The notes: generated by a model from the letters alone, not told the origin. 64,000 nucleotides of DNA from Novipirellula aureliae (GCF_007860185.1 NZ_SJPY01000004.1:186001-250000), one strand, 5' to 3'. Positions 8,601-18,120 are shown, counted from the stretch's first letter. Program-made: numbers and translations.

Positions 8601-9680
8601 ATGACAGCGGTGCGACCTGTTTTTTCCCTCGACGATCACGCTATGGATGAACTGTGTGGACAGCTTTCGGCCGCTGCCCAACGCTGGAAAAATGTCGGCG
8701 ATTGGCCTGCGGAATCGCTCGCTGCCTGTGCGAACGCTGGCGTGATTCGTTGGTTCATGCCCTCGCAGTGGGGCGGCTTGGGATGGAATGAAGTCGACCA
8801 GACGAACGGATATTTGCGGCTATCCGAAGTCGATTTGACGACCACCTTCATCATCACCCAATTGATGGGCGCCGTTCGCCGCATCGCGGGAAGTGAGAAT
8901 CAGCAACCGGCCGACCGTTGGCTCAAGAAACTCATCTCTGGTGAAGCATTTGCAACCGTGGGGGTTAGTCATCTTACAACGAGTCGTCAACACCTCGTCA
9001 AGCCAGTTTTGCGGGCTGAAAAAACCAAAGATGGATTTTGTTTGGATGGAATGGCACCTTGGGTTACCGGAGCTCCGCACGCGGATGTTTATGTTGTTGG
9101 GGCGACGATGGATGATGGACAACAGATCCTGGCTGCCATCCCCCGGTCGGCGACAGGCGTGAATCCCCATTCCGGTGCCGAATTGATGGCATTGACGGCT
9201 AGTTGCACGGATCGTTTGGAATTCGACCGGGTGATGATCGACGAATCGATGCTGCTTGCTGGCCCCGTCGAGAATGTGATGAAGTCAGGTACAGGCGGAA
9301 GCACTGGAGGGCTACAAACGTCAACGTTGGCCGTCGGGCTCACGCGAGCCGCCGTCGATTATCTTGTCCGTGAAGCCGAGCAGCGAAAGGACCTCAAGGC
9401 GGCAGCCACTGAATTGCAATCGTCACTTCGAAGTCTTGAAGCGGAGCTATTGAGGGCCGTTGGTGGTGATGCGAATTGTGACGTTGCCGATATCCGAGGT
9501 CGCGCAAATCGATTGGTGCTCAACTCAACTCAAGCCGCCTTGATGGCAGCCAAGGGCGCAGGCTATTTGTCGGGTCACCCGGTCAATCGATGGTGCCGTG
9601 AAGCATTGTTCTTCCTCGTTTGGAGTTGTCCTCGGCCAATCGCTGACGCGCACCTCTGTGAATTAGCAGGCATCGCTTAG
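8601..9680 (+). CDS. Acyl-CoA dehydrogenase family protein
   Basis: ATG at 8601 is preceded by a good ribosome binding site (TAGGAG, 8591-8596); the upstream in-frame ATG at 8472 lies in repeat-like sequence. The 359-residue product has the N-terminal helical domain with ALAACANAGVIRWF-type sequence, then WGGLGWNEVDQ and a TTFIITQLMGAVRRI segment. The middle beta domain includes APHADVYVVGATMDDGQQ, and the C-terminal helical domain follows. This layout matches flavin-dependent acyl-CoA dehydrogenases/oxidases, which are usually about 380 residues. The substrate is unknown, and I cannot place the catalytic glutamate with certainty. The next gene begins about 60 bases downstream on the same strand and could be co-transcribed. 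Confidence 0.85.
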   Translation: MTAVRPVFSLDDHAMDELCGQLSAAAQRWKNVGDWPAESLAACANAGVIRWFMPSQWGGLGWNEVDQTNGYLRLSEVDLTTTFIITQLMGAVRRIAGSENQQPADRWLKKLISGEAFATVGVSHLTTSRQHLVKPVLRAEKTKDGFCLDGMAPWVTGAPHADVYVVGATMDDGQQILAAIPRSATGVNPHSGAELMALTASCTDRLEFDRVMIDESMLLAGPVENVMKSGTGGSTGGLQTSTLAVGLTRAAVDYLVREAEQRKDLKAAATELQSSLRSLEAELLRAVGGDANCDVADIRGRANRLVLNSTQAALMAAKGAGYLSGHPVNRWCREALFFLVWSCPRPIADAHLCELAGIA

Positions 9681-9738
9681 CCGTGAAGGTTACTGGGCAT
9701 CTCGATGGTTGCCACAACGTTTTCAGCGGACACCCCGA

Positions 9739-10488
9739 ATGGTAATGACTCTTTCCAAAACGCTCGTCGATCGCTTCTCGGCCCACTTTCCAGCCGCGGT
9801 CTCCTGTCCACCAGTCTCCTGTCCCCCCCAGGAGGAATTGAAGGCCGAGGATGGATTGATTGGTTTCTTTCAGAATTTTCGGCCCGACGGCAGTGGGCTT
9901 CATTCGCTGTTCGAAAAGATGCCATCGGGCGAACAAACCCATACGGCAAATCGACTGCTTGATCGATTGGAATTGCTGTTTCGATTCGCGGGAGACCCGG
10001 AGCGGCCCGAGGGGGGACGAGATGCCTATTTTATTGTCCGAAATCCTGAGCCGATCCAACCGCAGCGAGTCGAACAACTTGGCGAACAATGGCTGGGCAA
10101 TTTGCATCAGTTGGCATTGCAAGCAGGTGCAACCGAACTCCGTGATAGGCTGGCGCCGATTCCGTCGATTCGGGTGCTAGAGGGGATCGCACCGAAGCAC
10201 CCCCGCAACGATTCCGAAAAAGCGGAACTGCTGATGCAGCTTCGCGATACCGGCCCGAACTTGACCTCTCGATTCGATCACGACGACTCGTCGATCCGTA
10301 CACTCCAGGGGGCTTATTACTATATCGCCTGTGATTGGATGCTTCGCGACTACTTGATGTGGCCTCTATTCGAAGACAAAATAAGGCTGGGTGATACGTT
10401 TGAGCCCTACTTTCAATTGTGGAGGCACGGGATCAAGTACCGCATCTTTTCGGACGAGCGAGCCGAACTGTACATGCCCAGGCATTGA
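9739..10488 (+). CDS. Hypothetical protein (about 250 residues)
   Basis: I do not recognise this protein. The start is uncertain: ATGs at 9709, 9739 and 9745 are possible, and none has a clear ribosome binding site. The sequence is soluble and helix-rich with many aromatic residues, for example GAYYYIACDWMLRDYLMWPL and FEPYFQLWRHGIKYRIF near the C-terminus. It has no signal peptide or membrane segment. Codon use resembles neighbouring genes, and the frame is open on a strand where real genes continue, so I accept it as coding. It follows the acyl-CoA dehydrogenase gene closely, but this does not reveal its function. Confidence 0.7.
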   Translation: MVMTLSKTLVDRFSAHFPAAVSCPPVSCPPQEELKAEDGLIGFFQNFRPDGSGLHSLFEKMPSGEQTHTANRLLDRLELLFRFAGDPERPEGGRDAYFIVRNPEPIQPQRVEQLGEQWLGNLHQLALQAGATELRDRLAPIPSIRVLEGIAPKHPRNDSEKAELLMQLRDTGPNLTSRFDHDDSSIRTLQGAYYYIACDWMLRDYLMWPLFEDKIRLGDTFEPYFQLWRHGIKYRIFSDERAELYMPRH

Positions 10489-10773
10489 GGGCGAAAGCGA
10501 TGAAATTCACCACGAGCAAAACGGGTTCCCAGGCTTCTGCCTGCCGAGAGGTCGTCCGGCGTTTCATTCCAGCTGAGTCAACAACTTAACCACCTCCACC
10601 GAGCGAAGCTTGGGGGAGGTCGAACGCGGCGTTAAGCCGCCGTTCGGGAGGGGGCCTCCACGATGTGCTTCGTGCAAGCGCTCCGCGGGCCTCCTCCCTC
10701 GCGAACGCCTAAAGGGCGTCGCTCGGCCTACCCCGACTGCGCCGTGAGAGGTACAACACAAGAATAAACGATT
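10489..10773. repeat. GC-rich intergenic repeat-like segment
   Basis: No gene is visible. The segment contains a short palindromic core, CGGCGTTAAGCCGCCG (around 10630-10645), set between oligo-G and oligo-C tracts typical of REP-like intergenic elements. The phrase ACAACTT(A/G)ACCACCTCC found here (near 10577) recurs around 40207. A minus-strand ORF across it (10564-10782) is a by-product of the composition. Confidence 0.45.
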
Positions 10774-12216
10774 GTGAAACAAGCACTTAAAAGTCGGGCG
10801 ACCTGCCGCGTGAGGTTGTCTCGAGAAAGTAGCCTCGGGGCGAGTCTTTTTTCGTGGCGCCGATCGAGAGAGGTCGGTTTCGCTGCTTTCGCCATGCTAC
10901 TGTTATCAGGCTGCGTTCAAACGGTTTACGAGGTCGAATTGACTCCCCAAGGCGATTCGATCGACCGATCCTTAACGGTGTGGGTTGAGGATAGCAGCGA
11001 ACCTCCACAAAACACTTCGCCATCGGAAGAGATCGTCAAACGTCTCGATACGGTTTACGCCGACCATGAACATCAAAAGGACGGTAATAAGGTTGTCTAT
11101 CGAGGCAGCTTTGTTGGCGAAATGCCGCAAGATATCGGCGGAAGTGGCGAGTATCAACGTTACGAATCGCCCTTTGGTGAATTGTTTGTCTATCGTGAAC
11201 GCTTCGGCGCGGACGTTGACCTTGTAACTCCGTTGAAGCAGCGACAAGCGGGTATCGATCGATTTGTTGATTTGATTGCCGATTGGATGGCATCCGAAAT
11301 CGATGACCCGCAAATGAATCAAAGGGTTGATGAGCTGCTGCGATTCGAAGTCCGCAACGACCTGCAGAATCTCGGCCTGTATTTATGGACCTTTCAAGCA
11401 ACCTCTCGATTGGAAACAACCGAGAATGGCGATGACTTGATGGCCTACGTCGCAAACTACTTGATTGAACGAGAGTACATCACGCTCGAAGATCTGCCGT
11501 CGCTTGCCCGCTTGATGGTGGTGGGGGACGCTTCGAAAATGGCTGATGCCGCTTTGCGATTATTTGCTACAAAACTCGGAGTCGAACCGTCAGCACCGAT
11601 ACCTGAATCACTCCATTTTCTGAAGGACAGATCGGCTGCGAAAGCATCGCTTGATGCTTATCTTCGCACGACAGAAATCTACCGACAGAAATTGGCAGAG
11701 TGGAAAAAAAACGTGGCCATGGATTCAGCGGAAGCGGATCAAAAAGAGCCGAACCCGTTTGACGTTCTGTCAGAATCAATAATGGTCGACGACTATTTGA
11801 ATGCATACGCACCGGATGATTGGGTCCGGGTGCTACTGCATTGTGGATCGGAACCGATCGAAACCAATGGAAAATGGGACGACCAAAACAAGACCGTTAA
11901 GTGGGAAGATTCAATCGTCCAGCCACCCTTGCCGATGCTCGTTTACGCCGTTTGGGTCGAGCCGAACGACGACAATCAGAAGAATGCCTTTGGTGGAATA
12001 AAGCTAGGCGGCGCCGAACTGAGAACTTACGTGGTTTGCTATCAGGCAATGACACCCGAGGAGCGATCGAAATGGGACGGTTTGATGGAGCGGCTTAAGT
12101 CGGAAACGAAGGCTGCCCTTTTCCAAACCGAATTTGACGCCACCTTTGCGGATCCTGCTGCGTTACCGTCACGGCTTTGTGAGATGGTGTTGGATGTTTT
12201 GAATTCGAAGACGTAG
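10774..12216 (+). CDS. Predicted lipoprotein, planctomycete hypothetical
   Basis: The frame begins at GTG 10774. The 480-residue product has a basic N-region, a hydrophobic stretch and the lipobox LLLSGC (cysteine near residue 47), so it is predicted to be lipid-anchored after signal peptidase II cleavage. The mature part is charged and mostly helical, with repeated acidic motifs such as WVEDSSEPPQNTSPSEE and a WVRVLLHCGSEPIETNGKWD segment near residue 350. I recognise no enzyme motif. The signal region is long (about 46 residues before the cysteine), so the true start may lie further downstream, for example at GTG codons before the VGFAAFAMLL segment. Its role is unknown. Confidence 0.78.
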   Translation: MKQALKSRATCRVRLSRESSLGASLFSWRRSREVGFAAFAMLLLSGCVQTVYEVELTPQGDSIDRSLTVWVEDSSEPPQNTSPSEEIVKRLDTVYADHEHQKDGNKVVYRGSFVGEMPQDIGGSGEYQRYESPFGELFVYRERFGADVDLVTPLKQRQAGIDRFVDLIADWMASEIDDPQMNQRVDELLRFEVRNDLQNLGLYLWTFQATSRLETTENGDDLMAYVANYLIEREYITLEDLPSLARLMVVGDASKMADAALRLFATKLGVEPSAPIPESLHFLKDRSAAKASLDAYLRTTEIYRQKLAEWKKNVAMDSAEADQKEPNPFDVLSESIMVDDYLNAYAPDDWVRVLLHCGSEPIETNGKWDDQNKTVKWEDSIVQPPLPMLVYAVWVEPNDDNQKNAFGGIKLGGAELRTYVVCYQAMTPEERSKWDGLMERLKSETKAALFQTEFDATFADPAALPSRLCEMVLDVLNSKT

Positions 12217-12431
12217 GCTGGGGGGCAAGCCACGATAGCGGTGCGGACGCGGCAAGCGACGCAGAAGAATGTTTGCAATTTGGTTAGCATGTGGATGCTG
12301 GGTCTTCCCGTTGGTCGGTCCCGTTTGCAGTGGACGCTCCCGCCAGCGCCGCTACCCGCGTTGTGCTTTTCTCTGCTTTGCGGTTCTAATGGCTTCCCTA
12401 TTTGAAATGACTGTTTTTTGGAGCCTGTTCC

Positions 12432-13136
12432 TTGAGTGACCCATTTTTTGAGCCGTATGACCGGGATGATATCGCTTACGGCGAAAAGCCTTCTGGTAGC
12501 TTGGCGGCCTACCTGAATCAAGTGAAAGGGGGCGGGAAAGCACTCGACTTAGGCGCAGGCGCTGGTCGCGATTCGATTGCACTGGCTATCGCGGGCTATC
12601 AAGTGCTAGCGGTCGACTTGAGTGCTCGAGGATTAGAGCGTATTGCCCAGCGTGCGGAGCGGGCAGGAGTTCTCAAGCGTGTTGAGACGCTCGCTAGCGA
12701 CGTACGAAAGATCGATCTTCCGCCGAATACATATGACGCGATTGTCGCCACGACGGTCTTGGATCACATCCCTTTGGCCGACTCTCAAGCGTTGTGGAAG
12801 CGGATGACCGAAGCGTTAACCGATCGAGGCGTCCTGTATGTCCAGGTCCACACGACGGAAGATCCTGGTAGCGATCAGCTGCCAGGCAGGTTGAGTGACG
12901 CACCGGTAAGCGAGACGGCGGCGGAAGTCATCAATTACTTTTCACCGAACCAATTAGCGTCCTGGGCGGCTGATCCTGATCGGCGGCTAAGAATTTTACG
13001 GTACGAAGAACGTTTGGAATGGGATTACACGCACGGTCCCGAACATCTGCATGGCAAAGCGGTTTTGTTGGCCGTGCGCAGCGGATTGTTCCCCAACTGG
13101 TACGGCCAACCCGCTGCGTTCCCCAAGCAGGAATAA
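12432..13136 (+). CDS. Class I SAM-dependent methyltransferase (TehB-like)
   Basis: The frame opens with TTG at 12432 (LSDPFFEPYDRDDIAYG); no ATG lies before the conserved part, so the TTG start is likely. The 234-residue protein has methyltransferase motif I, ALDLGAGAGRDSIALA (residues 36-51), then the acidic SAM-ribose end VLAVDLS. Motif II-III sequences VETLASDVRKIDLP and IVATTVLDHIP follow. The general form resembles TehB/UbiE-type small-molecule methyltransferases. The substrate cannot be told. It stands 215 bases after the lipoprotein gene and about 80 bases before the alcohol dehydrogenase gene. Confidence 0.85.
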   Translation: MSDPFFEPYDRDDIAYGEKPSGSLAAYLNQVKGGGKALDLGAGAGRDSIALAIAGYQVLAVDLSARGLERIAQRAERAGVLKRVETLASDVRKIDLPPNTYDAIVATTVLDHIPLADSQALWKRMTEALTDRGVLYVQVHTTEDPGSDQLPGRLSDAPVSETAAEVINYFSPNQLASWAADPDRRLRILRYEERLEWDYTHGPEHLHGKAVLLAVRSGLFPNWYGQPAAFPKQE

Positions 13137-13215
13137 CCACCGGCGGACTCTCGCCCTTTTGCTACAATTTCATTTCAAAATTTGTCTACCGTACATCTCC
13201 ATTACCAACGATTGA

Positions 13216-14382
13216 ATGACCAACCCTTTAAGCCATACAATGCAACCTTTTGACATAACCGGGCGGATGCGAGTCGTCTTTGGCGAAGGATCGATTCGTC
13301 GGGTCGGCGAATTGGCAGCTGAACTTGGTGCGCGGTCGGTGATGATTGTCAGCGATCCGGGCTTGATTGAAGCAGGCCATTTTGATGTGGCAAAAGAGTC
13401 ATTGCAGCAGCAGGGCATTCGCGTTGAATCGTTTCACGATTTTTCGGACAATCCAACTTCCGACATGGTCGACGCAGGTGTTCGGCGCGCTGCGGAAGTA
13501 AAGCCGGATTTGCTTGTCGGGCTTGGGGGTGGCAGTAGCATGGATTGTTGTAAAGGAATCAATTTTGTGTACTGCTGTGGCGGCACGATTCACGATTACC
13601 GAGGTGTGGGAAAAGCGACGACCGAATTGTTGCCCATGATCGCGATACCAACGACATCAGGGACCGGCAGTGAAGCTCAATCCTTCGCTTTGATCAGTGA
13701 TGCAAAGACTCATGAAAAAATGCCATGCGGTGACCCTCGTGCGGCTTGCAAGATCGCAATCCTTGATCCAAATCTAACCTTGACCCAACCGACCGGCGTG
13801 ACCTCCTTAACCGGAATCGACGCCATCTCCCACGCGATCGAAACCTATGTCACGCGAAGGCGAAATCCGATGTCGGTGACGTATTCCAAGCGAGCGTTTG
13901 AATTGCTCTCGAGTGGTTTTTCTAAGGTGCTTTTGGAACCCCAAAATCTTGCCGCTCGAACTCAAATGCAGTTGGGTGCCCACTTTGCAGGGATGGCGAT
14001 CGAGAGGTCCATGTTGGGTGCTGCCCACGCGGTCGCCAATCCGTTGACAGCGCGATTTAACATCATTCACGGCCAAGCGGTAGGGATGATGTTGCCAGCT
14101 GTGATACGAATGAATGCACCGGTGGTGGGCTCCCTCTATGCCGAACTTTTGCAAGCCTCTGGTATCACCGCGTCCCCTGAAAATGCGGCTGATCGATTGG
14201 CTTGCCGCGTTACGGATTGGCTGATCGAAGCAGGAATGGCCACCAAACTGAGCGATTTATCCATTCCAACCGAGACGTTTGATAGGCTCACCGGCGATGC
14301 TCTCACTCAATGGACGGGCACGTTTAACCCGGTTCCGCTCCGCCACGACAATGTGCTAGGGCTCTATCAGTCAAGCCTGTAG
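13216..14382 (+). CDS. Iron-containing alcohol dehydrogenase
   Basis: This is a 388-residue protein with the standard group III (iron-containing) alcohol dehydrogenase pattern. The N-terminal dinucleotide domain has LLVGLGGGSSMDCCKG, with the GGGS(S)xD motif for NAD(P)H. IPTTSGTGSEAQSFALIS follows, and then the metal site, with an aspartate and histidines in ISHAIETYV, LGAAHAVANPL and IIHGQAVGMMLP. Known members reduce aldehydes or oxidise alcohols and diols. The physiological substrate cannot be read from sequence. Length is normal for the family (380-390). The start at 13216 gives MTNPLSHTMQPFD; a second ATG eight codons later is also possible. Confidence 0.92.
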   Translation: MTNPLSHTMQPFDITGRMRVVFGEGSIRRVGELAAELGARSVMIVSDPGLIEAGHFDVAKESLQQQGIRVESFHDFSDNPTSDMVDAGVRRAAEVKPDLLVGLGGGSSMDCCKGINFVYCCGGTIHDYRGVGKATTELLPMIAIPTTSGTGSEAQSFALISDAKTHEKMPCGDPRAACKIAILDPNLTLTQPTGVTSLTGIDAISHAIETYVTRRRNPMSVTYSKRAFELLSSGFSKVLLEPQNLAARTQMQLGAHFAGMAIERSMLGAAHAVANPLTARFNIIHGQAVGMMLPAVIRMNAPVVGSLYAELLQASGITASPENAADRLACRVTDWLIEAGMATKLSDLSIPTETFDRLTGDALTQWTGTFNPVPLRHDNVLGLYQSSL

Positions 14383-14663
14383 GAGCGAATGTGTGTGGAG
14401 GAGAGGCTAGGTCGTGAACTTTTCCCATGAGGGCTTGTAGTGGTGCGCTGAGTCGCAGGCTTCTTCCTTGATCCTTTGGCAGCGATGCATGGGGACAAAC
14501 GATTGAAGCGCGAAGGGTGACAAACAAGCTTCACGACCGGACTCCATGCTCGGGCAAAAGATGCGAAAATTAAAAATCGGTGGCCGGTCAACGTATTACT
14601 TAGTCGATTCTTTATGTTAGAGTGTTGGCATAGTAACGAGTTTGGACGAGTTTAGTTTTTCGG

Positions 14664-16661
14664 TTGATGGATTTTTTGGCGGAAGATTACATCCTTGACG
14701 AAACACTCAAGTCACCTGTTGGCGGGAGAGGATCGATGAATCGATCGGCGGAATCGACACAGAACGTAACAACGCATCGAAAGCTGATTTGTATCGGCGA
14801 TCCAATGACGTTGCCGGGCGATTTCCCGGAAGAGGATGTTGTCGTCGTCGATGGCTCCATCGCAGTCGTCGATCAATTGGAAGACCCTGCGATCGATGGC
14901 GTTTGGATTGCTCGCGATAAATTGCCCGAAGTGAGTGAACTGCGGGGCATTTCTCAAAGCGGGATTATGCTCCGCGATATGCCCGAAGGGGTCGCTCTTC
15001 TTGATACCGAGTTACGCGTGTTGTGGGCCAATCGCCGGTTGTTGAAATGGGCAGGGCTAACCGAATCGCCGGTTGGCATGAGTTTTTACGAGGTGCTGTC
15101 CAACCCTGAGATCATGGGCCCCGATTTTTGCCCGTTTCATACCGCACTGGCGACCGGGGACGAGAGCAACAGTACGCTGCATACCGAAGACAGTCGCTAT
15201 TTCCAGGTTCATGCCGCCCCGATGATGCACCCCGACCACAGTCGCCAATTGGTGGTCACGGTCAATGATATTACCGAAGAGATACTCCAGCAGCAGAAAT
15301 TGGCTGCGATTCACAACGCAGGGCGTGAATTAGCGGATTTGCGTCCATCGGAGATCTTTATGATGGAGGTCGATGAGCGGATCGATCTCCTTAAAGAAAA
15401 CATTCGTCACTATCTGAGTGACCTGCTTAATTTCGAGGTCATCGAGATTCGGCTTCTCGAGCAAGCGACCGGCACCCTGATGCCACTTCTAAGCGTCGGA
15501 ATTGACCAAGACGCCGCCGACCGCCAACTCTTTGCTCATCCGCAGGGCAATGGGGTAACCGGCTACGTCGCCGCCAGCGGCGTGAGTTACATTTGTCATG
15601 ATGTGATCAACGATCCGTTATTTATCCCCGGCGTTGCCAACTCGCGAAGCTCACTGACCGTTCCTTTGATGTTGCACGACCAAGTGCTCGGTACGATCAA
15701 TATCGAAAGCCCGGATGTCAACGCGTTTGGGGACGCGGATCTGCAGTTCTTGGAGATTTTTTCGCGAGATATCGCGTTTGCCCTCAATACACTTGAATTG
15801 TTGGTAGCTCAGAAAGCAAATACGGCCCAGCAAAGTTGTGACGCGATTCATAGTGCGGTAGCACTTCCGGTCGACGAGATTTTGAACGATGCCGTCAATG
15901 TGATGGAACAATACATCGGGCACAGTGGTGAGGTGACCGACCGGCTTCGCCGAGTGCTCCGCAATGCCCGCGACATCAAGCAAACGATCCAGCAAATTGG
16001 ACAACGAATGACGCCGCTCGAAGCGGTTCCGGTAGGTCATCAATCTCCCTGTCATACGGCTTTGCGTGGCAAGCGGATCTTGGTCGTCGATGCGGATGAG
16101 CAGGTCCGCGAGGATGCCCACGAACTGCTTGAGCGGTATGGATGTATTGTTGAAACGGCCCATAAAGGTGACGAAGCCGTTTTGATGGTTCGCGGCAGTG
16201 ACGAAACCTCCACTTACGATGTCATCATTAGCGACATCAAACTGCCCGATTATAGCGGCTACCAACTGATGCTGAAGCTTGGCATGTTGATGGATCATGT
16301 GCCGATGGTTTTAATGACCGGGTTTGGCTACGACCCAGGGCACTCAATCGTCAAAGCTCGGCAAAATGGGCTGCACGCCAAAGGGGTGCTGTTCAAACCG
16401 TTCCGCTTGGATCAACTTGTCGACGTTGTCAAAACGATTCTTGAGGATGCCGAGGACAAGAAAAAAACGTTGTCAGCCGATGCACCGAATGCCAGCCCGA
16501 ATGCCGGCCCCACTCCCGACCCGAATGCTAGCCCGGCTCCCGGCCCGAACGCTGCCCCCGCTCCCGGCCCGAATGCCAGTCCGGCTCCCGACCCGAACGC
16601 TGGCCCGACTCCCGGCCCGAACGCTGGCCCCGCTCCCGACTCGAATGCCAGCAACGAATAA
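14664..16661 (+). CDS. PAS-GAF sensor protein with C-terminal response-regulator receiver and PNA-repeat tail
   Basis: The frame starts with TTG-ATG at 14664/14667; an alternative ATG at 14736 has a better ribosome binding site (GGGAGAGG). The 665-residue product has a poorly conserved N-terminal domain, a PAS domain (about residues 105-205, GVALLDTELRVLWANRRLLKWAG) and a GAF domain (about 225-385, NGVTGYVAASGVSYICHD). A helical linker and a receiver domain (about 470-600) follow. The receiver has acidic residues in ILVVDADE, the phosphorylatable aspartate in VIISDIKLPDYSGY, the threonine in LMTGFG and the lysine in LFKPFRL. No histidine-kinase ATPase domain is present, so it is not a kinase itself. 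The tail is a proline-rich octapeptide repeat. Confidence 0.9.
   Translation: MMDFLAEDYILDETLKSPVGGRGSMNRSAESTQNVTTHRKLICIGDPMTLPGDFPEEDVVVVDGSIAVVDQLEDPAIDGVWIARDKLPEVSELRGISQSGIMLRDMPEGVALLDTELRVLWANRRLLKWAGLTESPVGMSFYEVLSNPEIMGPDFCPFHTALATGDESNSTLHTEDSRYFQVHAAPMMHPDHSRQLVVTVNDITEEILQQQKLAAIHNAGRELADLRPSEIFMMEVDERIDLLKENIRHYLSDLLNFEVIEIRLLEQATGTLMPLLSVGIDQDAADRQLFAHPQGNGVTGYVAASGVSYICHDVINDPLFIPGVANSRSSLTVPLMLHDQVLGTINIESPDVNAFGDADLQFLEIFSRDIAFALNTLELLVAQKANTAQQSCDAIHSAVALPVDEILNDAVNVMEQYIGHSGEVTDRLRRVLRNARDIKQTIQQIGQRMTPLEAVPVGHQSPCHTALRGKRILVVDADEQVREDAHELLERYGCIVETAHKGDEAVLMVRGSDETSTYDVIISDIKLPDYSGYQLMLKLGMLMDHVPMVLMTGFGYDPGHSIVKARQNGLHAKGVLFKPFRLDQLVDVVKTILEDAEDKKKTLSADAPNASPNAGPTPDPNASPAPGPNAAPAPGPNASPAPDPNAGPTPGPNAGPAPDSNASNE
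16485..16658 (+). repeat. 24-bp coding tandem repeat (octapeptide PNAxPxPx)
   Basis: The 3' end of the PAS-GAF-receiver gene is a tandem repeat of about 24 bases encoding PNASPAPG-like units. About five clear units are preceded by one partial unit (PNASPNAGPTPD), and the series ends in SNASNE. Third-position variation shows that the copies have diverged. Such P/A-rich tails act as flexible linkers or low-complexity tethers; length polymorphism between strains would be expected. Confidence 0.85.
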
Positions 16662-16772
16662 GTTGACCCGTCGCGAAGTGAAGGCGGAGTGGGATAACCC
16701 GGGCGACTGATTTCGCCAAGATTCACGACTGATTTCGACAGGATTCCTGGCAGAGACAACAGGCCACCCCCC

Positions 16773-17219
16773 CTAGGTTTTCGTTCCGTCCGTCCATGGC
16801 ATCGGCGGCGTCTTCGATTGGATCATCAAACTTCGTACCGAGTCGGGGATTTCCACGACCTTGTGAGCTCTCAAGTTGACGTAAACCCAACGGGTATCGA
16901 CTCGTGCCAAAACCGCTTGATCCGCTGGACGACAAATCAGAGTCTTGCGAATGGACGCGTAACGGTCCATGTCGCTGACCCAGGTGCGAATCACCAAGTG
17001 GTCCCCGGCGAAAGCAGCCCTGCGATAAGTGATCTCATGCTTGCGAACGACCCAACCGAGACCGTCGGCTGCTGCCTGCTTGGAATCCCAGCCCATGGCC
17101 GCTGAATGTTTACCGGCGGCCCATAGTGTCCATTGCAAATACCTTAGGTTATGGACGTGTTGCTGAGAATCGATTTCGTCATCCTCCACAAGGTGAGGGA
17201 GGTCGTAATAGGGGAGCAT
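16773..17219 (-). CDS. Acyl-CoA thioesterase, 4HBT hotdog fold
   Basis: This 148-residue protein is of typical length for 4-hydroxybenzoyl-CoA-thioesterase-like (4HBT/YbgC) enzymes. The N-terminal VEDDEIDSQQHVHNLRYLQW resembles the family signature in which an aspartate next to H-V-N-(N)-x-x-Y forms the catalytic loop; the usual aspartate just before 'x-x-G-H-V' is replaced by D-S-Q-Q-H. The later strands ITYRRAAFAGDHLVIRTWV and LARVDTRWVYVNLRAHKVVEIP match the beta-sheet of the fold. It is encoded opposite to its neighbours. The acyl-CoA substrate is unknown. Confidence 0.85.
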   Translation of the reverse strand: MLPYYDLPHLVEDDEIDSQQHVHNLRYLQWTLWAAGKHSAAMGWDSKQAAADGLGWVVRKHEITYRRAAFAGDHLVIRTWVSDMDRYASIRKTLICRPADQAVLARVDTRWVYVNLRAHKVVEIPDSVRSLMIQSKTPPMPWTDGTKT

Positions 17220-17322
17220 CGTGAGGCGAGTCCTGAGGTGAGTAACAATGTGACCAAAAGCTAGTCACTTGACTATCATAGAAGCGTAACAAGAACAAAG
17301 TCCAAATCAGGAACAAATAACC

Positions 17323-18012
17323 ATGCATTTGACCAAGACAATCAAGAACCTAAATGGGAACCCAGGCAGACTGCGATTTTTGGCCGCTGTCGTGATCATT
17401 TGCTTGTATTTGCTGCCGAAAGCGGCGTTTGCAGACGAACCTCAGCCGAAGGCAGACACAAACACCAAGCCGGATCAAACCGTTGCAACGTTGGCAGCAG
17501 GTTGCTTCTGGTGTACCGAAGCGGTCTATGAACGTATCGAAGGGGTCAATGATGTGGTTTCTGGCTACACCGGTGGCCCGTTAGCCAACCCGAATTACAC
17601 GCAAGTATTGACAGGGCGAACCGGACACGCCGAAGCGGTCGAAGTCTATTACGACCCCTCGGTCCGAACGTACGAAGAGATCTTGAAGATTTTCTTCAAG
17701 ACGCATGATCCAACATCGCTTAACCGACAAGGTGCTGATGTAGGCACCCAGTATCGCAGTGCGATTTTCTATCACAATGACGAACAAAAGAAGATCGCGG
17801 AAGCGACGATCAAGAAGCTGAACGAATCGAGTGAATTTCGTAATCGGATCGTCACCACGCTCGAGCCGGCGGAAAAGTTCTATCCCGCCGAAGAATATCA
17901 TCAGGACTATTATCGCCGAAACCCCTACCAAAGCTATTGCCAGAGAGTGGTCCGAACCAAAGTTCGCAAGACCAATCTAATTTTTAGCGATCTACTCAAG
18001 AAAAGCCAATAA
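17323..18012 (+). CDS. msrA: Peptide-methionine (S)-S-oxide reductase with signal peptide
   Basis: The 229-residue protein has an N-terminal hydrophobic export signal (about residues 18-37, LAAVVIICLYLLPKAAFA), so the enzyme is probably exported. The catalytic motif is GCFWCTEAVYERIEGV, with the nucleophilic cysteine in GCFW. Family signatures GYTGGPLANPNYTQV, TGHAEAVEV, FKTHDPTSLNRQGADVGTQYRS and AEEYHQDY follow. MsrA reduces the S-form of methionine sulfoxide in oxidised proteins. An AGGA ribosome binding site precedes ATG 17323. A dispersed repeat follows about 55 bases after the stop codon (see 18067). Confidence 0.96.
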   Translation: MHLTKTIKNLNGNPGRLRFLAAVVIICLYLLPKAAFADEPQPKADTNTKPDQTVATLAAGCFWCTEAVYERIEGVNDVVSGYTGGPLANPNYTQVLTGRTGHAEAVEVYYDPSVRTYEEILKIFFKTHDPTSLNRQGADVGTQYRSAIFYHNDEQKKIAEATIKKLNESSEFRNRIVTTLEPAEKFYPAEEYHQDYYRRNPYQSYCQRVVRTKVRKTNLIFSDLLKKSQ

Positions 18013-18066
18013 TCCGCTTCCGTTTCGGTTTTGCCACAGGCAGCGGAGCCCACGTTAAGAGGCTTC

Positions 18067-18120
18067 GTACTTTGTCACCGCTTGATTTTAGGCTTAGCAA
18101 AAGAGTGGCTCGGGCCTCTT
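18067..18120 (+). repeat. Partial copy (third) of a ~110-bp dispersed repeat
   Basis: The sequence TACTTTGTCACCGCTTGATT and the following AGGCTTAGCAAAAGAG match the first half of longer elements at 34871-34968 and 40031-40133. All three copies lie on the plus strand, shortly after the stop codon of a plus-strand gene. Confidence 0.7.

Noticed and set aside
9583-10122. Minus-strand ORF of 179 codons opposite the hypothetical protein gene
   Set aside because: It overlaps coding DNA on the plus strand and has no protein-like domains; it is a shadow.
10564-10782. Minus-strand ORF of 72 codons in GC-rich intergenic DNA
   Set aside because: It reflects repeat composition and overlaps the lipoprotein start.
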